From Comamonadaceae bacterium (GTDB taxonomy: Bacteria > Pseudomonadota > Gammaproteobacteria > Burkholderiales > Burkholderiaceae_C): a stretch of 64,000 nucleotides of DNA. The notes below the pieces were generated by a model, which worked only from the letters and a program-made list of their open reading frames with translations, was not told the DNA's origin and made no database searches. The stretch lies in NCBI GenBank assembly GCA_027486755.1, contig JAIXOM010000031.1:62001-126000 (forward strand), written 5' to 3'. Positions within the stretch are counted from its first letter, which is position 1. Each line of letters begins with the position of its first letter. The translations under genes were made by a program, and so were the position numbers. Below are positions 31,186 through 39,324 of the stretch, piece after piece.

Positions 31186-32484
31186 TCAGCTCATGAACCA
31201 TTTCATGGGCACCAGTACCAGGGGCGGGAAAGCCACCAGCAAAAACAGCACCACCACCTGCGCCAGCAAGAAAGGCAGCACGCCTTTGAAAGCGCGGTCC
31301 ATATTGATCCGGGCCACGCCGCAAACCACATTGAGCACGGTACCCACCGGCGGGGTGATCAGGCCAATGGCGTTGTTCATGATGAAGAGCACGCCAAAGT
31401 ACACCGGATCAATGCCAGCCTGCCTGACCAAGGGCATCAGCACCGGCGTAAGAATGAGCACCGTGGGGGTGAAGTCCAGCGCGGTGCCCACCACGATGAC
31501 CAGCAGCATCAGCACCACCATGAGCAGCATCTTGTTGCCCATGAAGGGCTCCATCATGCGAGCCACCTCGGCCGGAATATTGGCCACCGTGATCAGCCAG
31601 GCACTGACCATGGCCGCGGCCACCAGGAACATGATGACTGCCGTGGTTTTACCGGCGGTCAAAATCAGGCCATAGAGCCTGGAGAACTTCAACTCCCGGT
31701 AGACGAAGGCGCCGATGGCAAAGCTGTAGACCGCAGCCACCACCGCCGCTTCAGTCGGGGTGAACACGCCGAACTTCATGCCGCCGATGATGATCACCGG
31801 CAGGGCCAGGGCCAAGATGCCCTCGCGGGTGGCTCGCAGTCGCTCGCGCAGGTTCATCCGCGGCCCGGGCTGCACCTGGTCACGCCGCGCCACCCACCAC
31901 CAGGCGATGCCTATGGCAACGCCCATCATGATGCCGGGCACGATGCCGGCCAAAAACAGCTTGGTGATGGACACATTGGCAGCCACACCGAAGATGATGA
32001 AGCCGATGGACGGCGGAATCACAGGCGCGATGATGCCGCCGGCCGCAATCAAGCCCGCAGAGCGCCCCACGTCGTAGCCGGCCTTGCGCATCATGGGAAT
32101 CAGCAGGGCGGCCAAAGCGGCGGTGTCGGCCACCGCCGAGCCCGACAGCGAGGCCATGATGATGGCCGCCATCACCGCCACATAGCCCAGCCCGCCACGG
32201 AAGTGCCCGACCCAGGCCATGGCCAGGTTGACGATGCGCCGGCTCAAGCCACCGGCATTCATGAATTCGCCCGCCAGCAGGAAAAACGGTACCGCCAGCA
32301 GCGGGAAATTGTCCGCGCCGTCGACAAAGCGCTGGGCCAGGATCTGGCTATCAAATTCGGGCAGGCCGCCAGTTCCGGCCATATAAGCCATCAGCGCAAG
32401 CGCACACACCAAGAGCGAATAGGCAATCGGCATGCCCAGCGCCATGGCACCGAGCAGACTGAGGATGAAGACCGCTACCGTCAT
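31186..32484 (-). CDS. TRAP transporter large permease subunit DctM
   Basis: 432-residue membrane permease with the typical blocks VPFFLLAGEFMNAGG, SLSGSAVADTAALAALL, AGGIIAPVIPPSIGF, GVFTPTEAAVVAAVYS and ITPPVGTVLNVVCGVA. Very similar in layout to the DctM at 24596-25879, so the two are paralogues. It overlaps dctQ by four bases; the receptor follows after 37 bases. Confidence 0.93.
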   Translation of the reverse strand: MTVAVFILSLLGAMALGMPIAYSLLVCALALMAYMAGTGGLPEFDSQILAQRFVDGADNFPLLAVPFFLLAGEFMNAGGLSRRIVNLAMAWVGHFRGGLGYVAVMAAIIMASLSGSAVADTAALAALLIPMMRKAGYDVGRSAGLIAAGGIIAPVIPPSIGFIIFGVAANVSITKLFLAGIVPGIMMGVAIGIAWWWVARRDQVQPGPRMNLRERLRATREGILALALPVIIIGGMKFGVFTPTEAAVVAAVYSFAIGAFVYRELKFSRLYGLILTAGKTTAVIMFLVAAAMVSAWLITVANIPAEVARMMEPFMGNKMLLMVVLMLLVIVVGTALDFTPTVLILTPVLMPLVRQAGIDPVYFGVLFIMNNAIGLITPPVGTVLNVVCGVARINMDRAFKGVLPFLLAQVVVLFLLVAFPPLVLVPMKWFMS

Positions 32485-33029
32485 GGCCGCAGCCCCTGAG
32501 CCGGCTCGGCAGGTAGGTTGACGCTGTCTTCCGATTCGACCACCACCACCAGATCACTTTCGGTGAGCTGCCCGCTGAGCAGCAGGAAGAGCTGATGCAG
32601 ATTCATCAGCGACATCACCACACCCACCACATAGCCTATGCCGTAAATCCAGATCATGGAAATGCCCACCACCGGCGACACATTGGTCACCTGAAGTTCG
32701 TGCATCTTCCAGGTCCCCAGCAGGAACAGCAAATTGCACAACAGCATCAGCGACTCACTGAGAAAAAAGCACAGCTTCTTGCCGCCCAGCGGCAGGCGCA
32801 GCACCAGGGTATCGACCCCCAGGTGGCCCTTGTCGCGCATGGCCACCATGGCGCCGATATAAGTCAGCCAGATGAAACAGTAGCGCGACATCTCCTCCGA
32901 GATCAGGATGCCCGAGTTCAGCGCGTAGCGCAGCACCACATTGCCAAACACCATGACCACCATGGCCACCAGGCAAGCCACCACCAACACTTCCAGCAGC
33001 TTGAAAAAAAGATCGATACCGCGTGCCAT
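32481..33029 (-). CDS. TRAP transporter small permease subunit DctQ
   Basis: 182-residue, four-helix membrane protein with VVLRYALNSGILISEEMSRY and GHLGVDTLVLRLPLGGKK, closely parallel to the DctQ at 24057. It overlaps dctM (ATGA) and follows the GntR gene by 12 bases, so regulator and transporter form one transcript. Confidence 0.92.
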   Translation of the reverse strand: MARGIDLFFKLLEVLVVACLVAMVVMVFGNVVLRYALNSGILISEEMSRYCFIWLTYIGAMVAMRDKGHLGVDTLVLRLPLGGKKLCFFLSESLMLLCNLLFLLGTWKMHELQVTNVSPVVGISMIWIYGIGYVVGVVMSLMNLHQLFLLLSGQLTESDLVVVVESEDSVNLPAEPAQGLRP

Positions 33030-33041
33030 GCTTGTCCTTGT

Positions 33042-33785
33042 TCAGGCCTTGACCAGATGGGTGGGGGCGCCGGCCACGCGGGGCAGGCGCCGGCGCGTGC
33101 TCAGCACATGGTCGATGTCGTCGTTGGCCGCTGTAATGAGCACCATCAAGGCCCGCTCGGCCTTGACCGGGGCATGGGCAATCACCGCATCCAGCACCGC
33201 CCGGTGCAGCGGCAGGGAATCGCGTGGCCCGTTCATGATGCGGGTAGAAATTTCAAAGCTCATGCGCAGCAAGGCGCTCAGGGCCCGGCCCATTTGCATC
33301 AGCATGCGGTTGTGCGAGGCCTGCAGCAACCCCTGGTGAAAGCGCAGGTCATGGGTCACATAGTCGCCGCCGTCTTCGACCGCGGCTTTCATGCCGCTGT
33401 AGGCATGCTCCAGCCTGAGGATGTCTTGCGGGGTGGCCTTGACGGCCGCCATGCGTACCGCTGCAGGTTCCACCACCAAGCGCAGCTCCTGCAAATCGCG
33501 CACGAACTCGCTGCTCAGTCCAGCCTGGGCCTGCCAGGCAATCACCTCGGGATCGAACCAGTTCCAGTGCTCATCGGGCAGCACCCGGGTACCGAGCTTG
33601 GGCCCGGTGACCAGGAGACCCTTGGCAACCAGCGACTTGATGGCCTCTCTGACCACCGTGCGGCTGACGCCAAATTCCTCACACAACACCGGCTCGGGCG
33701 GCAGGCTGGCGCCGACCTCGTAGCGCCCGGCCAAAATGGCCTGGCCCAACTTGTCCAGCGTATGTCCGTGTATGTTTTTGACCAT
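33042..33785 (-). CDS. dgoR: GntR/FadR-family repressor, DgoR-like
   Basis: A 247-residue regulator from ATG 33785 (MVKNIHGHTLDKLGQ). The winged helix contains LPPEPVLCEEFGVSRTVVREAIKSLVAKGLLVTG, then a WNWFDPEVIAW linker like that of galactonate repressor DgoR, then an FCD effector domain with metal-type residues (D in THDLRFH, H in FHQGLL, H in LPLHRAV). A TTG eight codons upstream is an alternative start. It is divergent from the IlvD/Edd operon; palindromes at 33809 and 33922 are the likely sites. Confidence 0.82.
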   Translation of the reverse strand: MVKNIHGHTLDKLGQAILAGRYEVGASLPPEPVLCEEFGVSRTVVREAIKSLVAKGLLVTGPKLGTRVLPDEHWNWFDPEVIAWQAQAGLSSEFVRDLQELRLVVEPAAVRMAAVKATPQDILRLEHAYSGMKAAVEDGGDYVTHDLRFHQGLLQASHNRMLMQMGRALSALLRMSFEISTRIMNGPRDSLPLHRAVLDAVIAHAPVKAERALMVLITAANDDIDHVLSTRRRLPRVAGAPTHLVKA

Positions 33786-33808
33786 GTGGAGGGAGAGCGG
33801 CTCAGGCA

Positions 33809-33818
33809 ATCATATGAT
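33809..33818. promoter_or_regulatory. candidate GntR operator, proximal copy
   Basis: ATCATATGAT, a perfect 10-bp palindrome located 23 bases upstream of the GntR-type repressor ATG. It resembles short dyads bound by FadR-subfamily regulators. Confidence 0.5.
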
Positions 33819-33921
33819 GAATGGCCCACCTCCCCTCCATCCGGAAAAACCCTTGCCAAGCCCGTGAGAGCCAAAAAAATGCCGGCCTGAGCGTTTACAA
33901 GCTCAGAAGAATTTCCTTATC

Positions 33922-33931
33922 ATCATACGAT
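33922..33931. promoter_or_regulatory. candidate GntR operator, distal copy
   Basis: ATCATACGAT, one base different from the copy at 33809, located 28 bases before the IlvD/Edd dehydratase ATG. The centres are 113 bp apart. Together they could control both divergent operons. Confidence 0.5.
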
Positions 33932-33959
33932 TGAAAACTCCAGCACAGATCGCCCCACC

Positions 33960-35696
33960 ATGAGCACTCCCCCCCGCAAAAAGCCTTCGGAACTTCGCTC
34001 GCAGCAATGGTTCGGCCGCCAGGACCGCGACGGTTTTGCCTACCGCAGCTGGGTCAAGGGCAAAGGCGTGCCGCACGACCAGTTCGACGGCCGTCCGGTG
34101 ATTGGCATCTGCAACACCTTCAGCGAACTGACGCCCTGCAACTCGCACTTTCGGACGCTGGCCGAGCAGGTCAAGATCGGCGTTTATGAGGCCGGCGGCT
34201 TTCCGCTGGAGTTTCCGGTCATGTCGCTGGGCGAGACCTTGCTGCGGCCGACCGCCATGCTCTACCGCAATCTGGCCTCCATGGATGTGGAAGAGTCGAT
34301 ACGCGGCAATCCCATCGACGGCGTGGTGCTGCTCATGGGTTGCGACAAGACCACCCCATCGCTGCTGATGGGTGCATCGAGTGCGGGCCTGCCCACCATC
34401 GGCGTCTCCGGCGGGCCCATGCTCAACGGCAAATGGCGCGGCCAGGAACTGGGCTCGGGCACCGGCGTCTGGAGCATGAGCGAACAGGTGCGCGCCGGCA
34501 CCCTCAAGCTGCAGGATTTTTTCGAGGCTGAAAGCTGCATGCACCGCAGCCACGGCCACTGTATGACCATGGGCACCGCCAGCACCATGGCCAGCATGGT
34601 TGAGGCCCTGGGCATAGGCCTGCCGGGCAACGCCGCCTATCCGGCGGTCGACGGCCGGCGCAATGTGCTGGCCCGCCAAGCCGGCCGGCGCATCGTCGAG
34701 ATGGTTCACACCGACCAGACCATCAGCCAGGTGCTCACCCGACCGGCCTTTGAAAACGCCATCCGCACACTGGCGGCCATAGGCGGCTCGACCAATGCGG
34801 TGATCCACCTGATTGCGATTGCCGGGCGGCTGGGACTGAAGCTGACGGTCGACGACTTTGAGCGCCTGGGCAGCGAGCTGCCCTGCTTGCTCAATTTGCA
34901 GCCTTCGGGCCAGCACCTCATGGAGGACTTTTGCTATGCCGGCGGCCTGCCGGTGGTGATGAAGGAGATCGCCCACCTGCTGCACACCGACATCGTGACC
35001 GTCAGCGGCCAGACGGTGGCCGAAAACATTGCCGACGCGGTCAACCACGACCCCCGGGTGATCAAAACCTTTGAGCAGCCCTTCAAAGAAAAAGCGGGCA
35101 TCGCCATCCTGCGCGGCAATCTGGCCCCGCGTGGCGCGGTCATCAAGCCCAGCGCCGCCACACCGACGCTGATGGTGCATACCGGCCGGGCGGTGGTGTT
35201 CGAAGACAGCGATGACTTCCACCGCCGCATCGACGACGAAAGCCTGGACGTCGATGAACACTGCATCCTGGTGCTCAAGAACTGTGGCCCCAAAGGCTAC
35301 CCAGGCATGGCCGAGGTGGGCAATATGCCGCTGCCGCCCAAAGTACTGCGCAAAGGCATCACCGACATGGTGCGCATCAGCGACGCCCGCATGAGTGGCA
35401 CCGCCTATGGCACGGTGGTACTGCATACCTCGCCGGAAGCGGCCGCCGGCGGTCCGCTGGCGGTGGTCCAAAACGGCGACATGATCGAGCTCGACGTGCC
35501 CGCGCGGCGGCTGCAATTGCTCATCAGCGACGAGGAGTTGCAGGCGCGGCTGGCCCGCTGGCAGCCGCCCGAGCCGCCGCTCAAGTCCGGCTACTGGAAG
35601 CTCTACATCGACCATGTGCTGCAGGCCGATGAAGGCGCCGACCTGGATTTCCTGGTCGGCCAGCGCGGCGCTTTTGTTCCCAAAGACAACCACTGA
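33960..35696 (+). CDS. IlvD/Edd-family dehydratase (aldonic-acid type)
   Basis: 578-residue iron-sulfur dehydratase. Candidate cluster cysteines lie in ICNTFSELTPCN, LMGCDKTTPSLLMG and RSHGHCMTMGTAS; the C-terminal swivel domain carries SGTAYGTVVLH. The length and N-terminus (LRSQQWFGRQDRDGFAYRSW) match arabinonate/xylonate/galactonate dehydratases better than dihydroxyacid dehydratase. First gene of the galactonate-type operon, facing DgoR. It would convert an aldonate to its 2-keto-3-deoxy acid. Confidence 0.88.
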   Translation: MSTPPRKKPSELRSQQWFGRQDRDGFAYRSWVKGKGVPHDQFDGRPVIGICNTFSELTPCNSHFRTLAEQVKIGVYEAGGFPLEFPVMSLGETLLRPTAMLYRNLASMDVEESIRGNPIDGVVLLMGCDKTTPSLLMGASSAGLPTIGVSGGPMLNGKWRGQELGSGTGVWSMSEQVRAGTLKLQDFFEAESCMHRSHGHCMTMGTASTMASMVEALGIGLPGNAAYPAVDGRRNVLARQAGRRIVEMVHTDQTISQVLTRPAFENAIRTLAAIGGSTNAVIHLIAIAGRLGLKLTVDDFERLGSELPCLLNLQPSGQHLMEDFCYAGGLPVVMKEIAHLLHTDIVTVSGQTVAENIADAVNHDPRVIKTFEQPFKEKAGIAILRGNLAPRGAVIKPSAATPTLMVHTGRAVVFEDSDDFHRRIDDESLDVDEHCILVLKNCGPKGYPGMAEVGNMPLPPKVLRKGITDMVRISDARMSGTAYGTVVLHTSPEAAAGGPLAVVQNGDMIELDVPARRLQLLISDEELQARLARWQPPEPPLKSGYWKLYIDHVLQADEGADLDFLVGQRGAFVPKDNH

Positions 35697-35703
35697 ACCC
35701 ACC

Positions 35704-36705
35704 ATGCGCATACTGATCACCGGCGGTGCCGGCTTTTTAGGCGGCCGACTGGCCCGTGAAATTCTCAAGCGCGGCCAGTTGGCCGGCCAGAGCGTCAAGG
35801 AACTGGTCATCACCGACCTGTTTGCTGCGCCGGCCGATTTGCTGGCCGATGCCCGCGTCAAAAGCCACGCCGGCCCGCTGCTGGAGCAAGGCGATCTGCT
35901 GGCCAGTGGCTTTGACGGGGTTTTTCACCTGGCCTCGGCCGTCTCGGGCGAATGCGAACTCGACTTCGACCTGGGCCTGCGCTCCAACCTCGACAGCACC
36001 CGGCTCTTGCTCGACAGCCTGCGCCGCTCGGGCAAGGTTTCGCGCATGGTGTTTGCAAGCTCGATCGCTGTGTTCGGGCCCTACGCCGATCAGCCCATGA
36101 CGCCCGTGGTGAGTGACACCACCCTGCCCTCGCCGCAGACCTCCTACGGCACCCACAAGCTGATGCTCGAATACCTGATGGCCGACCACACCCGCAAGGG
36201 CTTCATTGACGGCCGCTCGGCCCGCCTGATGACGGTCACCGTGCGACCGGGCAAGCCCAATGGGGCGGCCTCGTCTTTTTTCAGCGGCATCATCCGCGAG
36301 CCGCTGGCCGGCGCCGACAGCATCTGCCCGGTCGATGCCAGCGTGGCGCACCCGGTGTCATCGCCTGCGACCACCATCGCCAGCCTGATCGCGCTGTTTG
36401 AGACCAGCCAGGCCAGCCTGGGCAACCGGCTGGCGCTGAACCTGCCCGGGCTGAATGTGACGGTGCAGCAGATGCTCGATGCCCTGGAGAAAGTGGCCGG
36501 CAAGGCGGTGCGCCAGCGGGTGCACTTTGAGCGCGACGAGCGCGTTGCCGGCATCGTCAACAACTGGGCGCGCGCCGCCACCAGCGAGCGTGCCCTGGCC
36601 CTGGGCCTGCGGGCGGACACCTCGTTTGAGTCCATCATCGAGCAGTACATCGCCGACTGCCGCAGCCAGCCAGGCTACCCGGCGCACGCGCTGCAGGGGC
36701 TCTGA
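35704..36705 (+). CDS. denD: NAD-dependent epimerase/dehydratase family, D-erythronate dehydrogenase-like
   Basis: 333-residue extended SDR. Cofactor motif ITGGAGFLGGRLAREIL, FHLASAVSGECELDF, catalytic Ser in VFASSIAVFG and Y-x3-K in SYGTHKLMLEYL. Sequence blocks such as GRSARLMTVTVRPGKPN and ASSFFSGIIREPL are typical of the erythronate dehydrogenase (DenD) group, which oxidises four-carbon sugar acids. Begins seven bases after the dehydratase. Other uronate-type dehydrogenases share the fold, so the substrate is tentative. Confidence 0.8.
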   Translation: MRILITGGAGFLGGRLAREILKRGQLAGQSVKELVITDLFAAPADLLADARVKSHAGPLLEQGDLLASGFDGVFHLASAVSGECELDFDLGLRSNLDSTRLLLDSLRRSGKVSRMVFASSIAVFGPYADQPMTPVVSDTTLPSPQTSYGTHKLMLEYLMADHTRKGFIDGRSARLMTVTVRPGKPNGAASSFFSGIIREPLAGADSICPVDASVAHPVSSPATTIASLIALFETSQASLGNRLALNLPGLNVTVQQMLDALEKVAGKAVRQRVHFERDERVAGIVNNWARAATSERALALGLRADTSFESIIEQYIADCRSQPGYPAHALQGL

Positions 36706-36752
36706 GCGCCGTGGATCATGCCGCGCCCTCAATGCCAATAGGGCGGGCCCGT

Positions 36753-36784
36753 ATGAACAGGCCCCTATGAGCAGACCCGCATGA
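36753..36784 (+). promoter_or_regulatory. tandemly repeated translation starts with two 5-codon mini-ORFs
   Basis: Three ATGA units lie exactly 14 bases apart at 36753, 36767 and 36781. The first two open the five-residue peptides MNRPL and MSRPA, each ending in a TGA that overlaps the next ATG; the third ATG is the start of the KDG kinase (MSLPA). The unit ATGA(A/G)CAG(G/A)CCC looks like a tandem duplication of the kinase start region. It could couple or tune kinase translation. Confidence 0.7.
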
Positions 36785-37728
36785 GCCTTCCCGCTCAAAA
36801 GTCTCTGGACCTGCTGGCCCTGGGCGAGCCCCTGCTCGAATTCAACCAGGTCCAGGCCGAGCCGCCGCTGTATCTGCAAGGCTTTGGCGGCGACACCAGC
36901 AATGCGGCGATTGCTGCGGCCCGCGCCGGCGCCAGGGCGGGCTACCTCAGCCGGCTGGGGCAAGATACCTGGGCGCTGCGTCTGCGCGCCCTGTGGCAGG
37001 CCGAAGGCATCGATACCCAAGCGGTGATCAGCGACCCGCAAGCACCCACCGGCATTTACTTCGTCAGCCACGATGCGCAAGGTCACCACTTCAGCTACGC
37101 CCGCGCGGGCTCGGCCGCCAGCCGCATGCAGCCGCAAGACCTGGCTGGCCCCTGGCAGGAAATGATCGCGCGCAGCCAATGGCTGCATGTCTCGGGCATC
37201 TCGATGGCGATCTCGCCCAGCGCCTGCGAGACGGTGCTGGCCGCCATGCGCTGGGCCCGCGAGGTCGGCACGCAGGTCGCCCTGGACTCCAACCTGCGCC
37301 TGAAACTGTGGACCCTGGCCCAGGCGCAGCAGGCCATGGCGCAGGCCCTGCCCCTGTGCGATCTCTTCCTGCCCAGCTTGGACGACATGCTGCCGCTGAC
37401 CGGCTTGAAAACGGCCGAGGACATCGTCGGCTGGAGCCATGCCCATGGCGCCAAGCAGGTGGTGCTCAAGCTCGGCGCAGACGGCGCACTGTGCAGCTGC
37501 GCAGGTAAGCGCCACCGCCTGCCAGGCCATGCGGTGCAGGCGGTGGACGCCACCGGCGCAGGCGACTGCTTTGCCGGCAACCTGCTGGCCCGCCTGGCCG
37601 CTGGCGATGCCTTGCCCGAAGCGGCCCGCTATGCCAACGCAGCAGCGGCCCTGGCGGTGCAAGGCCATGGTGCGGTCGCACCCCTGCCCCGGCCCGATGC
37701 GGTGCGGCGCCTGCTGGAGCAAACATGA
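36781..37728 (+). CDS. kdgK: PfkB-family sugar kinase, probable 2-keto-3-deoxygluconate kinase
   Basis: 315-residue ribokinase-fold enzyme. N-terminal ALGEPLLEFNQ and FGGDTSNAAIAAARAGA match KDG kinases; the C-terminal PfkB signature DATGAGDCFAGNLLARLAAG carries the catalytic Asp and anion hole. It overlaps dgoK by four bases. In this cluster KdgK would act on KDG and DgoK on KDGal, covering both C4 epimers. Confidence 0.85.
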   Translation: MSLPAQKSLDLLALGEPLLEFNQVQAEPPLYLQGFGGDTSNAAIAAARAGARAGYLSRLGQDTWALRLRALWQAEGIDTQAVISDPQAPTGIYFVSHDAQGHHFSYARAGSAASRMQPQDLAGPWQEMIARSQWLHVSGISMAISPSACETVLAAMRWAREVGTQVALDSNLRLKLWTLAQAQQAMAQALPLCDLFLPSLDDMLPLTGLKTAEDIVGWSHAHGAKQVVLKLGADGALCSCAGKRHRLPGHAVQAVDATGAGDCFAGNLLARLAAGDALPEAARYANAAAALAVQGHGAVAPLPRPDAVRRLLEQT

Positions 37729-38663
37729 ACCGAATGGCGCAGCCTTTGGTCGCGGTGGACTGGGGCAGTTCCTCGCTGCGCGCAGTGCTCATGGACGAAG
37801 CGGGGCAGATCCTGCAGCGCCGCCAGTTTGAACAGGGGCTCTTGCAGCTTCAGCCAGATCAGTTTGAACCGGTGTTCGAGCAGCATTTAGGCGACTGGCT
37901 GGCCGACGGGCAGGCCCTGTGCCTGATCTCCGGCATGGCTGGCAGCCGCCAGGGCTGGTGCGAGGCGCCCTATTGCCCCTGCCCTGCGGGCTTTGACGAT
38001 CTAAAGCCCAGGCTGCTGTGGCTGCGGCCCAGGCTGGCCTTGGTGCCGGGCCTGCATGCCATCAATCCGACCCACGGCGGAGCCAGCGCGGCCGGCCAGG
38101 ACGATGTGATGCGGGGCGAAGAAATCCAGATCTTTGGCGCCCTCGCGCTGGCCGGTCTGGCGCAGGCTGAGCTGATCCTGCCAGGCACCCACAGCAAATG
38201 GGTGACGGTGCAGGCGCATCGGGTGCAGCGCTTTCACACCTTCATGACCGGCGAGCTCTATGCCCTGCTCAGTCAGCAGTCCATCCTGGCCCGCACTCTG
38301 GTGCCGACCTCCACACTGGACGAGCCGGCGTTCAGGGCCGCCGTCGAGTTGGCGCAACAGGGGCCGGGAGTTCTGGCCCATGTCTTTGGCACCCGCACCA
38401 GCGCGCTGTTTGACAGGCTCAGGCCCGAGCAACAGGCCAGCCACCTGTCGGGCCTGCTGATCGGCGAGGAGTTGCGCGCCATCGCCACCGAAGGTAAGTC
38501 CGGCAGCCCGCTGCTGCTGGTGGGCAGCGCCGCACTGACCGAGCGCTATCGCCTGGCCCTGCAGTGCCTGGGACAGCCCTGCACCGTCATCAACGAAGAA
38601 GCGACCTGGGCCGGCCACCTGGCGCTGGCACGCAGCCTGGGTAAGAAAGAATCCACCCCATGA
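37725..38663 (+). CDS. dgoK: 2-dehydro-3-deoxygalactonokinase
   Basis: 312-residue kinase of the DgoK family. It opens with VAVDWGSSSLRAVLMD (phosphate-binding loop) and contains the family blocks LISGMAGSRQGWCEAPY, HGGASAAGQDDVMRGEEIQIFG and LILPGTHSKWVTV. Phosphorylates 2-keto-3-deoxygalactonate at O6. ATGA overlaps with both neighbours. Confidence 0.93.
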   Translation: MNRMAQPLVAVDWGSSSLRAVLMDEAGQILQRRQFEQGLLQLQPDQFEPVFEQHLGDWLADGQALCLISGMAGSRQGWCEAPYCPCPAGFDDLKPRLLWLRPRLALVPGLHAINPTHGGASAAGQDDVMRGEEIQIFGALALAGLAQAELILPGTHSKWVTVQAHRVQRFHTFMTGELYALLSQQSILARTLVPTSTLDEPAFRAAVELAQQGPGVLAHVFGTRTSALFDRLRPEQQASHLSGLLIGEELRAIATEGKSGSPLLLVGSAALTERYRLALQCLGQPCTVINEEATWAGHLALARSLGKKESTP

Positions 38664-39304
38664 CGCTGGACGCGCACGAACACCTGAAACAGGCCTTGGG
38701 GCTATGCCCCCTGGTCGCCATATTGCGAGGCATCAGGCCGGAGGAAGTCGAATCGGTGGGTCTGCACCTGGTGGGCCAGGGCTTTGCAATCATCGAGGTG
38801 CCGCTCAATTCGCCGCAGCCCATGGAGAGCATCGGCAGGCTGGCCAAGGCCCATCCAGACCGGCTGATTGGCGCAGGCACGGTGAGCTCGGCCGCTCAGG
38901 TGCGCGAGGTGCGCGCTGCCGGCGCTCGCCTGATCGTCTCGCCCCATTGGGACAGAGCCGTGCTTGAGGCTGCCTTGCAGGAGGGCATGGTCTGCATGCC
39001 CGGGGTGGCCACACCCACCGAGGCCTTTGCAGCCTGGCAGGCGGGCGCCCATGCACTCAAGCTGTTTCCGGCTGAAATGATCACACCGGCCGTGCTCAAG
39101 GCCCTGCGCGCGGTGCTGCCGCAGGACCTACCCCTGCTGCCGGTGGGCGGCATCAGCACCGCCAATATGGCCGCCTACTGGCAGGCCGGTGCCAGCGGCT
39201 TTGGCATAGGCTCGGCGCTGTACGCGCCAGGCCGCAGCGCCGAGGCGGTGGGCCAGACAGCGAGCGAATTCGTCGCTGCCTGGCAGCGCTGCGCAGGCCG
39301 CTAA
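38660..39304 (+). CDS. dgoA: 2-dehydro-3-deoxy-6-phosphogalactonate aldolase
   Basis: 214-residue TIM-barrel class I aldolase of the KDPG/KDPGal family. VAILRGIRPEEV supplies the catalytic Glu region, GAGTVSSAAQV the phosphate region, and the Schiff-base lysine is in HALKLFPAEM. LPVGGIST and GFGIGSALY complete the phosphate pocket. 'LRGIRPEE' is typical of DgoA, splitting KDPGal to pyruvate and glyceraldehyde-3-phosphate. Ends the operon; converges with the FAH gene. Confidence 0.92.
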   Translation: MTLDAHEHLKQALGLCPLVAILRGIRPEEVESVGLHLVGQGFAIIEVPLNSPQPMESIGRLAKAHPDRLIGAGTVSSAAQVREVRAAGARLIVSPHWDRAVLEAALQEGMVCMPGVATPTEAFAAWQAGAHALKLFPAEMITPAVLKALRAVLPQDLPLLPVGGISTANMAAYWQAGASGFGIGSALYAPGRSAEAVGQTASEFVAAWQRCAGR

Positions 39305-39324
39305 GTGCCAGAGTGCGCCTGCGA

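Noticed and set aside
30808-32499. Long plus-strand frame opposite the TRAP receptor and permease
   Set aside because: Antisense to dctP/dctM with His/Gln-rich content and no domain; the minus-strand genes are certain.
33903-35861. Very long open frame on the minus strand (about 650 codons)
   Set aside because: It is exactly antisense to the IlvD/Edd dehydratase, lacks recognisable domains, and is low-complexity His/Gln/Gly-rich text, a GC-bias shadow.
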